A DNA stretch of 64,000 bases. Source: Asaia bogorensis (GTDB lineage: Bacteria > Pseudomonadota > Alphaproteobacteria > CACIAM-22H2). Under the pieces are notes generated by a model. That model did no database searches. It saw only the letters and a program-made list of their open reading frames with translations, and was not told where the DNA came from. The position numbers and the translations under genes are program-made. Of this stretch, positions 1-9,595 are shown in pieces (within the stretch, counting starts at the first letter, position 1; each line of letters opens with the position of its first letter). The stretch covers positions 48,706-112,705 of the forward strand of contig CAMDLT010000006.1 of assembly GCA_945901855.1 (NCBI GenBank), given 5' to 3'.

Positions 1-1791
<1,791 letters not shown>

Positions 1792-1932
1792 CGGCGATCC
1801 TCTCAAAAGCGGGTCTGGTTCGGTGGCTTGGTCGTCCAAGACCGGCCGGAGCAGGACAGTTTTGACGGTTGGCGCGTTGGCAAGCGAAGCGCAAAGAAGC
1901 GACAGAAACGACAGGGCACGGACCGGCAAGTG

Positions 1933-2406
1933 ATGGACAAGATTCCGATGACGCGCGAGGGGTATGAACGCCTCGAATCCGAACTGCGAAACCTCAAATC
2001 GGTCGAACGGCCAGCCGTGATTCGCGCGATCGCCGAAGCACGCGACCATGGCGATCTTTCGGAAAACGCCGAATACCATGCCGCGCGCGAACGCCAGTCC
2101 TTCATCGAAGGGCGCATCGGCGAGCTCGAGGACAAGGTCAGCCGCGGCGAAATCATCGACGTGGCGTCGCTGACCGGCAAGCAGATCAAGTTCGGCGCCA
2201 AAGTGACGTTGGCGGACATTGATACGAACGAGGAAACGACCTACCAGATCGTCGGGGCGGACGAAGCGGACGTCGAGAAAGGTCGCATTTCGATCACCTC
2301 GCCTCTGTCGCGCGCTCTTATCAACAAGCAGGCGGGCGATACGGTCGAGGTGACCACGCCGCGCGGCAGCAAGGCCTACGAGATCATGAAGGTCCGCTTC
2401 AAGTAA
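1933..2406 (+). CDS. greA: Transcription elongation factor GreA
   Basis: GreA stimulates the intrinsic RNA cleavage of backtracked RNA polymerase. The protein has 157 residues, the normal family length. An N-terminal coiled coil carries the conserved tip segment [18 protein letters not shown] (residues 38-55, with acidic D41 and E44), followed by an FKBP-like C-terminal domain ending in MKVRFK. The frame is open upstream to an alternative start at 1828, but ATG 1933 gives the family N-terminus ([14 protein letters not shown]). The 141-bp gap from carB holds a small perfect hairpin at 1827-1840 without a T-run, so co-transcription with carB is possible. Confidence 0.96.
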   Translation: MDKIPMTREGYERLESELRNLKSVERPAVIRAIAEARDHGDLSENAEYHAARERQSFIEGRIGELEDKVSRGEIIDVASLTGKQIKFGAKVTLADIDTNEETTYQIVGADEADVEKGRISITSPLSRALINKQAGDTVEVTTPRGSKAYEIMKVRFK

Positions 2407-2413
2407 GCAAGAC

Positions 2414-2443
2414 TTGCGTTGCGGCGGCTTTTGCGCGTATATC
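2414..2443 (+). promoter_or_regulatory. Candidate promoter for the SOD-rhodanese gene
   Basis: A TTGCGT element (2414-2419) and a TATATC element (2438-2443) are spaced by 18 bp, upstream of the SOD-rhodanese gene and just after greA. The match is partial, so this is only a candidate. Confidence 0.3.
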
Positions 2444-2520
2444 CCGAATTGCGCGGGGCCATCGGCAGTCGCCCCGAGTTTTCCAAGACGATCCGCTCGT
2501 CCAAGCGCTGCCTTTTGAGC

Positions 2521-2539
2521 GAGCCTGCAAAGCAGGTTC
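2521..2539 (+). other. Short hairpin just upstream of the SOD-rhodanese ribosome binding site
   Basis: GAGCCTGC-AAA-GCAGGTTC folds into an 8-bp stem (one G-T pair) with a 3-nt loop. It ends 8 bases before the GAGAGGAG ribosome binding site of the next gene. There is no T-run, so it is not an ordinary terminator; it could influence translation or be incidental. Confidence 0.3.
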
Positions 2540-2558
2540 GGCTTGAGAGGAGATGGAC

Positions 2559-3467
2559 ATGCGTTATTTGAAGCCCTTGGCCGCCAAGCCCGAATCCTAT
2601 CCGGGGTTCAGCGAAAAACTCGTCGCCAGCCACTACGCCAACAATTATGCGGGCGCCGTCAAGCGGCTCAACGCGATCTCCGAACGGATCGAGGCACTCG
2701 ATCCGGCTGCGCCTGGGTTCGAGTGGAACGGCCTCAAGCATCACGAGCTCATTGCCTACAATTCGATGGTGCTGCACGAAATCTATTTCGAGGCGCTGGC
2801 CCCGGCGACACCGGTGCCCGACGATCTTGGTGCGGCAATCGCGCGCGATTTCGGGTCGTTCGAAAAATGGCGCGCACGTTTTGCGGCCTGCGCCAAAGCG
2901 TTGGCGGGCGGCTCGGACTGGGTCGTGCTGGTGCGCGAAAATCGCAACGGGCGCCTGGCGATCCAATGGGCAGGCGACCATGCGATGGGCTTTGCGGGTG
3001 CGACCCCGCTGCTCGCCCTCGACATGTACGAGCATGCCTACCATCTCGACTACGGTGCTGATGCCGGGCGCTATGTCGATGCGTTCATGGCGACGATCGA
3101 TTGGACGCGGGCGGCGATGCGCTGGCGCGACAGCATGCCGTCCGCTGCCTTGCATGCCGTGGCGATCGAAGCGCTCGACGGGTTCGATGGCGTGTTTGTC
3201 GATGCCAGGCGCGGACCGGCTTTTGCGGCGGCATCCGACATTCTTCCCGGCGCGATGCGCATCGACCCGGCCGAGCCGGACGGCGCCAAAGCGGGCCTGC
3301 CGAAGGGGCGCAAAATCGTGGTCTATTGCGTCTACGGATTCTCCTTCAGCCAGGACACCGCTGCCGCCTTGCGCGCGCAAGGCTACGATGCCGACTATCT
3401 CGACACCGGCATCGTCGGTTGGCGCGCGATGGGCAAGCCCGTGACCGCTAAAGACGCAACACGCTAG
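2559..3467 (+). CDS. Fe/Mn superoxide dismutase fused to a C-terminal rhodanese-like domain
   Basis: Residues 1-185 are an Fe/Mn superoxide dismutase domain, which converts superoxide to peroxide and oxygen. Expected metal ligands are visible as H25 (SHYANNY), H73 (VLHEIYF), D155 and H159 (LDMYEHAYHLDY). The last ~95 residues resemble a rhodanese domain: FVDARRGPAF near 213, KIVVYCVYGFS with candidate catalytic C257, and a terminal GIVGWRAMGKPV as in rhodanese tails. At 302 residues it is about 100 longer than a plain SodB. GAGAGGAG directly abuts ATG 2553, so ATG 2559, six bases beyond, is preferred; 2553 adds two residues. chrA starts 27 bp downstream. Confidence 0.88.
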   Translation: MRYLKPLAAKPESYPGFSEKLVASHYANNYAGAVKRLNAISERIEALDPAAPGFEWNGLKHHELIAYNSMVLHEIYFEALAPATPVPDDLGAAIARDFGSFEKWRARFAACAKALAGGSDWVVLVRENRNGRLAIQWAGDHAMGFAGATPLLALDMYEHAYHLDYGADAGRYVDAFMATIDWTRAAMRWRDSMPSAALHAVAIEALDGFDGVFVDARRGPAFAAASDILPGAMRIDPAEPDGAKAGLPKGRKIVVYCVYGFSFSQDTAAALRAQGYDADYLDTGIVGWRAMGKPVTAKDATR

Positions 3468-3494
3468 AAACGATTCCGTTCCACAGGAGCGCAT

Positions 3495-4799
3495 ATGCCC
3501 GACGCTTCCGCACCCGCTTTCGGCGACCGGCCGAGCTACCGGACCGCACTTGCCTATTGGCTCAAGCTCGGCTGCCTCTCTTTCGGCGGCCCGGCCGGGC
3601 AAATCGCGATGATGCAGCACGATCTCGTCGACAGGCAGCGCTGGATCGGCCAGCGCAGTTTCCTGCGCGGGCTCTCGTTTGCAACCCTTCTGCCCGGTCC
3701 CGAGGCGCAGCAGCTGGCGACCTATATCGGCTGGCGCTTGCACGGCACGTTGGGCGGCGTTGCGGCGGGAACGCTCTTCGTGCTGCCGGGCGCTTTATGC
3801 ATGCTCGTCCTTTCCTATATCGCGGCCGTGCACGGCGAGACGGGCGCGGTAGGTGCCATTTTCGACGGGCTCAAACCCGTCGTCGTGGCCGTCGTGCTGC
3901 ACGCGGTCTGGCGCATCGGCAAGAAGGCGCTGCAGACATGGCAGGCGGCGGCGCTTGCGGCTGGCGCCTTCGTGGCGATCCATTTTGTCGGCATCGGGTT
4001 CCCATGGGTCGTGACGGCGGCGGCGCTTGCGGGCGTTCTGTCGGTGCAAGGCGGCCGACCCTCGCCCTTTGCGGTCGCCGGGCATACGGCACCGGGCATT
4101 GAGGAACGCGACGAGCCCCAAACGCTGCCTGAAAGACCGGTCGCGCGCTTCTTAAAACTTGGTGCATTATTCGCGACGCTATGGGCGGTGCCGGTGGGCT
4201 TGGTGTTGCACGCGATGGGCACGCAGCCCTTTTCCGACGTGGCGGAACTGTTCACCAAAGCGGCGTTTGTTACGTTTGGCGGCGCATATGCCGTGCTGCC
4301 CTATGTTGCGGACGCGGCCGTCAACGCCTATGCGTGGCTGACGCCCAACGACATGCTGAACGGTTTGGCGCTTGCCGAAACGACGCCGGGCCCGCTCATT
4401 TTGGTGCTGCAATATGTCGGGTTTTTTGCGGGCTGGAACGGCGCGGTCGGCGATCCGCTTGCGGCGGCAACCGTCGCAGCGTTGCTTGCGACCTATGTCA
4501 CGTTTCTGCCGAGCTTCCTGTTCATTCTGGCGGGCGCGCCCTACGTCGAGGGGTTGCACGAAAACAAAGCCGCGTCGGCGGCGCTGGGCGCAATCACGGC
4601 GGCCGTGGTCGGCGTAATTTTGAATCTCGGCGTGTTTTTGGGCCAAGCGGTGTTCTTGCCCGCAACTGGCGTCGATTGGATCGCGGTCGGCGTGGCGGTC
4701 GCAGCGCTTTGGCTGCTTGTTCGCGCGGGGCTTGCGATCCACTGGCTGGTTATGGCGGGTGCGGCATTCGGGGTTGCGCGCTATCTTGCGGGGCTATGA
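3495..4799 (+). CDS. chrA: Chromate transporter ChrA (two-domain form)
   Basis: Inner-membrane chromate efflux protein of the CHR superfamily. The 434 residues contain two related halves. The first opens with LGCLSFGGPAGQIAMM and contains the GPEAQQLATYIGWRLHG segment; the second has AAFVTFGGAYAVLPYV and ETTPGPLILVLQYVGF. About ten hydrophobic segments are present, as in long-chain ChrA proteins. A ribosome binding site (ACAGGAG) lies just upstream of ATG 3495. It sits 27 bp after the SOD-rhodanese gene, so both may belong to an oxidative or chromate stress unit; this link is inferred. Substrate may be chromate or sulfate-like anions. Confidence 0.92.
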   Translation: MPDASAPAFGDRPSYRTALAYWLKLGCLSFGGPAGQIAMMQHDLVDRQRWIGQRSFLRGLSFATLLPGPEAQQLATYIGWRLHGTLGGVAAGTLFVLPGALCMLVLSYIAAVHGETGAVGAIFDGLKPVVVAVVLHAVWRIGKKALQTWQAAALAAGAFVAIHFVGIGFPWVVTAAALAGVLSVQGGRPSPFAVAGHTAPGIEERDEPQTLPERPVARFLKLGALFATLWAVPVGLVLHAMGTQPFSDVAELFTKAAFVTFGGAYAVLPYVADAAVNAYAWLTPNDMLNGLALAETTPGPLILVLQYVGFFAGWNGAVGDPLAAATVAALLATYVTFLPSFLFILAGAPYVEGLHENKAASAALGAITAAVVGVILNLGVFLGQAVFLPATGVDWIAVGVAVAALWLLVRAGLAIHWLVMAGAAFGVARYLAGL

Positions 4800-5113
4800 G
4801 CAAACGATTCCAGCGCCGCGTCGAAAATTTTACCTGCTTGCAGTGCGGCGCTGCGGCGACGGGCAACGGCTACACGAACCATTGCCCGCGCTGCCTATGG
4901 TCGCGCCATGTCGATATCGATCCAGGCGACCGGGCCGCTGCCTGCCAGGGCGCCATGCGGCCTGCGGCGGTCGAAACGTCGCGCGAGGGTTGGACGCTCA
5001 CGCATGTTTGCGAAGCATGCGGCGCCACGCGGCGCTGCAAATCGGCGGCGGGCGACGATCGCGACGCGATTTTGGCCGTGGCGCGCGATGCGGCCCTGTC
5101 GCGCCTCAGATAA
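4796..5113 (+). CDS. RNHCP domain protein (small Cys-rich zinc-ribbon-like)
   Basis: A 105-residue protein of the RNHCP family, named for a conserved segment seen here as TNHCPRCLWSRHVD. Two Cys pairs (C14/C17 and C30/C33) and a second set (C72/C75/C81) suggest two zinc-ribbon-like clusters. No biochemical function is established that I know of. ATG 4796 overlaps the chrA stop in an ATGA arrangement, indicating translational coupling. The 3' end overlaps the convergent antiporter gene by 8 bp. Confidence 0.85.
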   Translation: MSKRFQRRVENFTCLQCGAAATGNGYTNHCPRCLWSRHVDIDPGDRAAACQGAMRPAAVETSREGWTLTHVCEACGATRRCKSAAGDDRDAILAVARDAALSRLR

Positions 5114-6512
5114 AAAACAAAAACGTCAGCAGCACGAAGCACGGGATCAGGAAAATCGCGGCCCAGGCCATGTAGCCGAAGAAGCTCGGCATTTTGACGC
5201 CCGCCTGTTCGGCAATCGCCTTGACCATAAAATTTGGCGCGTTGCCGATATACGAATTGGCGCCCATAAACACCGCACCGGCCGAAATCGCAGCAAGCGT
5301 GGCGGCCAACGGTCCCATCAATTCGACCGGATCGCCGCTGGCGAGATTGAAGAACACCAGATAAGTGGGCGCGTTGTCGAGGAAGCTCGACAGCAGTCCT
5401 GTCATCCAAAAATACATCGCCACGTTGGGCTGGCCGTCGGGCCGCGTGACCAGATGCACGAGGCCCGCAAACGCGCCGTCTGTGCCCGCCCGCAGCATCG
5501 CAATGACGGGCACGATGGTCACGAAAATGCCGAAGAACAGCTTGCCCACTTCCAAAATCGGGCCCCAGGAAAAATCGTTGGCATCGCGCAAGGTTTTGGG
5601 CGTGATCTTCATCGACAGCGCGGCAAGGCCGAGCAGCAGCGCATCGCGCACAAGCCCTTCCAGCGGCAGATCGACGCCCAGAACCTTGAAAGCGATACCC
5701 GGTTTCCAGGCACCCGACAGCAGCACGGCGGCGACCACGCCGCCCAGCAGCGCCAAATTGACCTTCCCTTCCAGACGGACGCGCGAATCGGGCGTGGGGT
5801 CGGGCCTGGGCGGCAGGTGGGTATCGAATCGATAGTAATAGCTGTCGACGAAATAGAACGCGACGAGCAGCAGCAGCGTCACGACCAGCATCGGCCCGAT
5901 CAAATGGACCGTCGGCCAGAAGAAATCGACGCCTTTGAGGAAGCCCAAAAACAGCGGCGGATCGCCAAGCGGTGTAAGACTGCCGCCGACATTGGCGACG
6001 AGGAAGATGAAAAACACGACGACATGCGCATTGTGGCGCCGATTGTCGTTGGCGCGCAGCACGGGGCGGATCATCAGCATCGCGGCGCCCGTTGTGCCCG
6101 TTACGCTCGCAATGGCCGTGCCGATGCCGAGCAGGCCCGTATTTACGGCGGCACTGCCGTGGATATTGCCGCGCACAAGCACGCCGCCCGCAACCGTAAA
6201 CAGCGTGCCGATAAGAATGAGGAAGGGTACGTATTCCGCCAGCAGCACATGCGCCGTCGTTTCGACGACAGCACCCAGCGGCGCGATCGCTGCAAACGGG
6301 ATCAAGAAGGCAAGCGCCCATCCCAGCGCGATTTTGCCGTAATTATGGTGCCACAAATTTGGGGCCGCAAGCGGCAGAATGGCGATCGACAGCAAAATGC
6401 CGACAAATGGAACCGCCCAAACGACGCCGAGGGCGGCTCCGTCCAGCCCTTCGGCAGCCATCGCCGGCTTCACAAGCAGCATGGATGCCGCAACATATTT
6501 AGCAACGCGCAT
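5106..6512 (-). CDS. NhaD-like sodium:proton antiporter (ArsB/NhaD superfamily), copy 1
   Basis: A 468-residue polytopic membrane protein of the ion transporter superfamily that includes NhaD and ArsB. It starts with a signal-like segment (MRVAKYVAASMLLVKPAMA) and has about 12 hydrophobic helices. Signature segments are GGSLTPLGDPPLFLGFL and, near the C-terminus, YIGNAPNFMVKAIAEQAG. ATG 6512 is preceded by a G-rich stretch; upstream in-frame sequence is Arg/Ser-rich shadow of the neighbouring gene. It lies 28 bp downstream of a clear paralogue in the same direction, so the pair looks like an old tandem duplication. Sodium specificity is inferred from family and from the neighbouring SbtA. Confidence 0.86.
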   Translation of the reverse strand: MRVAKYVAASMLLVKPAMAAEGLDGAALGVVWAVPFVGILLSIAILPLAAPNLWHHNYGKIALGWALAFLIPFAAIAPLGAVVETTAHVLLAEYVPFLILIGTLFTVAGGVLVRGNIHGSAAVNTGLLGIGTAIASVTGTTGAAMLMIRPVLRANDNRRHNAHVVVFFIFLVANVGGSLTPLGDPPLFLGFLKGVDFFWPTVHLIGPMLVVTLLLLVAFYFVDSYYYRFDTHLPPRPDPTPDSRVRLEGKVNLALLGGVVAAVLLSGAWKPGIAFKVLGVDLPLEGLVRDALLLGLAALSMKITPKTLRDANDFSWGPILEVGKLFFGIFVTIVPVIAMLRAGTDGAFAGLVHLVTRPDGQPNVAMYFWMTGLLSSFLDNAPTYLVFFNLASGDPVELMGPLAATLAAISAGAVFMGANSYIGNAPNFMVKAIAEQAGVKMPSFFGYMAWAAIFLIPCFVLLTFLFFI

Positions 6513-6540
6513 AGACCCGAACCCCCGCTTTTTTTCGAAA

Positions 6541-7944
6541 TTAGCGGAAGAAGACGAGCGTGACGAGCGCAAAAAGCGGCAGCAGAAACGCGCACGACCA
6601 CAGCATATAGCCAAAAAAGCTCGGCATTTGGATGCCGGCCTTTTCGGCGACGGCCTTGACCATAAAATTGGGCGCGTTGCCGATATAGGTGAGCGCGCCC
6701 ATGAAGACCGAGCCGCACGAGACCGCCAGCAACGTGGTCGCAAGCGGCCCCATCAAAGTTTCGGGATCGCCGCCCGCCAGATTGAAAAACAGCAGATAGG
6801 TGGGCGCATTGTCGAGGAAGCCCGACAGGATGCCCGTGATCCAGAAATACATGAGGTTGTTGGGCTGGCCGTCGCTGTTGAGCAGCGCAATGAGACCGCC
6901 AAGCGCGCCCTCCTGCCCCGCCCGGATGATTGCGAGCACGGGCACGATCGTCACGAATATGCCGACAAAAAGCTTGGCGACTTCCGCAATCGGCTCCCAG
7001 CTGAATCCGTTTGCCATGCGGCTGTCGTTGTCGGTCAAGGCGAGCGACGCCCAAGCGAGGGCCAGCAGCAGCACCGAGCGCACGATGCTCTCGAGGGCGA
7101 CGGGCGTGTAGTAGATGTCGATCGGCAGGTCAGGGCGCCAGACGCCCGACATCAGCACGGCAGCAACGATCCCTGCCAGCAACAGCAGATTGATCGCGCC
7201 CTCGATCGCGAAGGCTTCGCCTGTCGGCTTGGGCGGGGCGCCTTCGCTGCGATAGAAATACCGGTCGAGCGCGTAGAACGCAGCCAACAGCGGGATCGCA
7301 AGCAGCAGCATCGGCGCGAGCATCGTCTTCGTCGTCCAGAAGAAATCGACCCCTTCCAGAAAGCCGATGAATAGCGGCGGATCGCCCAGCGGCGTCAAGC
7401 TGCCGCCGATATTGCCGACCAGGAAGATGAAGAACACGAACACGTGCACGTTCTTTTTGCGCCACGCATTGGCGCGCAGCATTGGCTGGATAAGAAGCAT
7501 ACACGCGCCCGTCGTCCCCATGACGCTCGCGATCAGGGTGCCGAAGGCCAGCATGCCCGTATTGAGCGCGGGCGTTCCGACCAGATCGCCGCGCAATCGA
7601 ACGCCGCAGGCAACGACATACAGCGAAAACAGCATCACGATGAACGGAATGTATTCAAGCAGCATCGTGTGCAGAAATTCGTAGAGCGCCACGTCGGCGC
7701 CAAAAATCGCCGCGCACGGCACCAAAAACGCGACCGCGCAAGCGACCGCAAATTTGCCATAATGCGCATGCCATAGATGCGCCGCCAGCAGCGGCCCCAA
7801 CGCAATGCCAAGCAGGATCGCGACAAACGGCAAGACCCAGACGAGCCCCATCATTTCGCCCGCGAGCTTGGGCGCATCAAGCGCAGCGGCAAGGGCGGGG
7901 AAGGCGACGAAGACAAGCGCGATGGCAAAAGACAGAGTTTTCAT
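6541..7944 (-). CDS. NhaD-like sodium:proton antiporter (ArsB/NhaD superfamily), copy 2
   Basis: A 467-residue paralogue of the next gene, with the same layout: signal-like start (MKTLSFAIALVFVAFPALA), GGSLTPLGDPPLFIGFL and YIGNAPNFMVKAVAEKAG. The two proteins align along most of their length but differ throughout the central helices, so the duplication is not recent. It is first in the two-gene unit and is transcribed divergently from sbtA across a 111-bp gap. Probable role is Na+ extrusion coupled to proton entry, which would maintain the sodium gradient used by an SbtA-type bicarbonate symporter; this coupling is inference. Confidence 0.86.
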   Translation of the reverse strand: MKTLSFAIALVFVAFPALAAALDAPKLAGEMMGLVWVLPFVAILLGIALGPLLAAHLWHAHYGKFAVACAVAFLVPCAAIFGADVALYEFLHTMLLEYIPFIVMLFSLYVVACGVRLRGDLVGTPALNTGMLAFGTLIASVMGTTGACMLLIQPMLRANAWRKKNVHVFVFFIFLVGNIGGSLTPLGDPPLFIGFLEGVDFFWTTKTMLAPMLLLAIPLLAAFYALDRYFYRSEGAPPKPTGEAFAIEGAINLLLLAGIVAAVLMSGVWRPDLPIDIYYTPVALESIVRSVLLLALAWASLALTDNDSRMANGFSWEPIAEVAKLFVGIFVTIVPVLAIIRAGQEGALGGLIALLNSDGQPNNLMYFWITGILSGFLDNAPTYLLFFNLAGGDPETLMGPLATTLLAVSCGSVFMGALTYIGNAPNFMVKAVAEKAGIQMPSFFGYMLWSCAFLLPLFALVTLVFFR

Positions 7945-8055
7945 GGCCGCGAATATGCCCGTCCGAGCGCCGAATGCCAAGCCATTGAAGCGCGCGGCGT
8001 GCCCGGCCATACTGCGTTTCGTTGCTGTAATTTTGCGCTTGCGAGTCCCAATCCA

Positions 8056-9024
8056 ATGACGACGCTCGAACTGGTTCGCCTCAATCTTCTGTCGCCGATG
8101 GTGCTCTCCTTTGCCCTCGGCGCGATCGCGCATTTTGTGCGCAGCGACCTCAAATTTCCCGACCAAGTCTACAGCGCGCTGTCGATCTATCTTCTGTTCG
8201 CGATCGGCCTCAAGGGCGGTGTGGCACTGTCGGTCGCTCCGTTCGGTACCGTATTCGCAGCCCTGGTTGCAGGCTTCCTGCTCGGCACCGCGATCCCGCT
8301 CTGGTCGTTCCAGATCCTCACCAAATTCGGGAAATTCGATGCGGCGAACGCGGCCGCGATCGCGGCGCATTACGGCTCCGTTTCGGCCGTCACGTTCATT
8401 GCGGCAACGGCCTATCTGCAGTCGGCCAATTTTCCGGCCGAAGGATTCATGCCGGCCGTGCTGGCCGTCATGGAAGTGCCGGCCATCGTTGTCGCTCTGT
8501 TGCTCGTCAAACTCAAAGGCGCTTCCCAAGGCGATTGGCGCGAAGCGTTGCCCGAAGTGCTGGCAGGCAAAAGTATCGTGCTGCTCGTGGGCGGTTTGCT
8601 GATCGGGTTCCTTGCGGGGCCAACGGGCTACAAATCGGTAGCACCGTTTTTCGCCGATCCGTTCCAGGGCGCGCTGTGCCTGTTCTTGCTCGATATGGGG
8701 TTGGTTGCCGCGCGCCGTCTGGGCGATTTCAAACAGGTCGGGAAATTTTTGATTGCGTTTGCGATCGTCATGCCCGTTTTGCACGGCGTGCTCGGCGTGT
8801 TTATTGGCTACGAGATCGGGCTGTCGGTCGGCGGGGCAACGATCTTGGGCGTGCTGGCGGCAAGCGCGTCCTATATCGCAGCCCCTGCCGCCGTGCGTAT
8901 AGCGCTGCCCGAAGCCAATCCGGGATTCTATCTGACCGCCTCGCTTGCGATTACGTTTCCGTTCAATCTTGTGGTCGGATTGCCGCTCTACTTCGCGTTC
9001 GCGCAAATGCTGAAAGGACCGTGA
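8056..9024 (+). CDS. sbtA: SbtA-type sodium-dependent bicarbonate transporter (DUF897 family)
   Basis: Membrane transporter of the SbtA family, known in cyanobacteria as a high-affinity Na+/bicarbonate symporter. The 322 residues contain 8-10 hydrophobic helices arranged as two halves. A first half has AIGLKGGVALS and AAIAAHYGSVSAVTF; a second has LDMGLVAARRLGDF and AASASYIAAPAAVRIALP. The SYIAAPAAVR segment is typical of the family. ATG 8056 was chosen because the in-frame upstream part is a shadow of the divergent gene. sbtB begins one base after the stop. Function in this non-cyanobacterial context is inferred from family. Confidence 0.87.
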   Translation: MTTLELVRLNLLSPMVLSFALGAIAHFVRSDLKFPDQVYSALSIYLLFAIGLKGGVALSVAPFGTVFAALVAGFLLGTAIPLWSFQILTKFGKFDAANAAAIAAHYGSVSAVTFIAATAYLQSANFPAEGFMPAVLAVMEVPAIVVALLLVKLKGASQGDWREALPEVLAGKSIVLLVGGLLIGFLAGPTGYKSVAPFFADPFQGALCLFLLDMGLVAARRLGDFKQVGKFLIAFAIVMPVLHGVLGVFIGYEIGLSVGGATILGVLAASASYIAAPAAVRIALPEANPGFYLTASLAITFPFNLVVGLPLYFAFAQMLKGP

Positions 9025-9025
9025 C

Positions 9026-9325
9026 ATGGCTGTTGCGCTGAAACTGATCACCGTCGTGGCAGAAGAGGTCGTGGCCCCCAAAATCGCCGAAGACATGATG
9101 CGTCTGGGGGCGTCCGGCTACACGATGATCGAGGCGCACGGCCAGGGTTCGCGCGGCAAGCGCATGGGCCGGGTGGGCGAACTCAATCTGCGCATCGACG
9201 CGGTGGTCAGCGAAGCGGTGGCCGAAAAAATCATGGCCCGTCTCGCCGAACATTATTTTCCGCGCTTTGCGACCATCGCGTGGCTTGGCGACGTATCGGT
9301 GCTGCGCGGCGACAAATACGTCTAG
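9026..9325 (+). CDS. sbtB: SbtB-like PII-family regulatory protein
   Basis: A 99-residue PII-superfamily protein. The T-loop region GASGYTMIEAHGQGSRGKR (about residues 29-47) matches cyanobacterial SbtB, which binds adenine nucleotides including cAMP and controls SbtA. The C-terminal redox-active loop (CGPxxC) of cyanobacterial SbtB is absent; the protein ends at LRGDKYV. It starts one base after sbtA stops, so the two should be co-translated. Its TAG stop overlaps the convergent small gene's stop within the palindrome CTAG. Confidence 0.85.
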   Translation: MAVALKLITVVAEEVVAPKIAEDMMRLGASGYTMIEAHGQGSRGKRMGRVGELNLRIDAVVSEAVAEKIMARLAEHYFPRFATIAWLGDVSVLRGDKYV

Positions 9326-9564
9326 CAAGCGCGATCGGCAGGACTTCGTTTGTGCCGTTCCGCAATGATCGTCTTCTTCAATATCCGGACGCTTCCCACC
9401 ATCAAGAGACGCAAGTCCTTAACGATGTAGGCTGCCAGTTCGGCGTCCGCAATGTCGTCGCCGTCGATGTCGAGGCGGAAGCCCTGTCCCTGAAGGCCGC
9501 CGCCGTTCGAGAAATCGATTTCGAAATCGAAGCAGACGCGCTTGTCTGTGGTTGTCTCTGCCAT
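9322..9564 (-). CDS. Conserved small protein of unknown function (80 aa)
   Basis: ATG 9564 gives MAETTTDKRVCFDFEIDF followed by NGGGLQGQGFRLDIDGDDIAD and a conserved-looking tail AYIVKDLRLLMVGSVRILKK. I recall similar small proteins in other bacteria, sometimes beside cyclase-family hydrolases, but no function. It has no signal peptide, no transmembrane helix and one Cys. It converges on sbtB with a 4-bp overlap and lies 31 bp after the YdjM-like gene in the same direction, so it may be co-transcribed with it. Confidence 0.72.
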   Translation of the reverse strand: MAETTTDKRVCFDFEIDFSNGGGLQGQGFRLDIDGDDIADAELAAYIVKDLRLLMVGSVRILKKTIIAERHKRSPADRAC

Positions 9565-9595
9565 CCGATGCTTCCTTTCGCGCCCAAAAGTGGGC

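Noticed and set aside
1827..1840. Hairpin CTTGG-TCGT-CCAAG between carB and greA as a terminator
   Set aside because: The stem is only 5 bp and no T-run follows.
7945..9096. N-terminal extension of the second antiporter's open frame
   Set aside because: This part runs opposite sbtA and has Arg/Gln/His-rich shadow composition; the real start is the signal-like Met at 7944.
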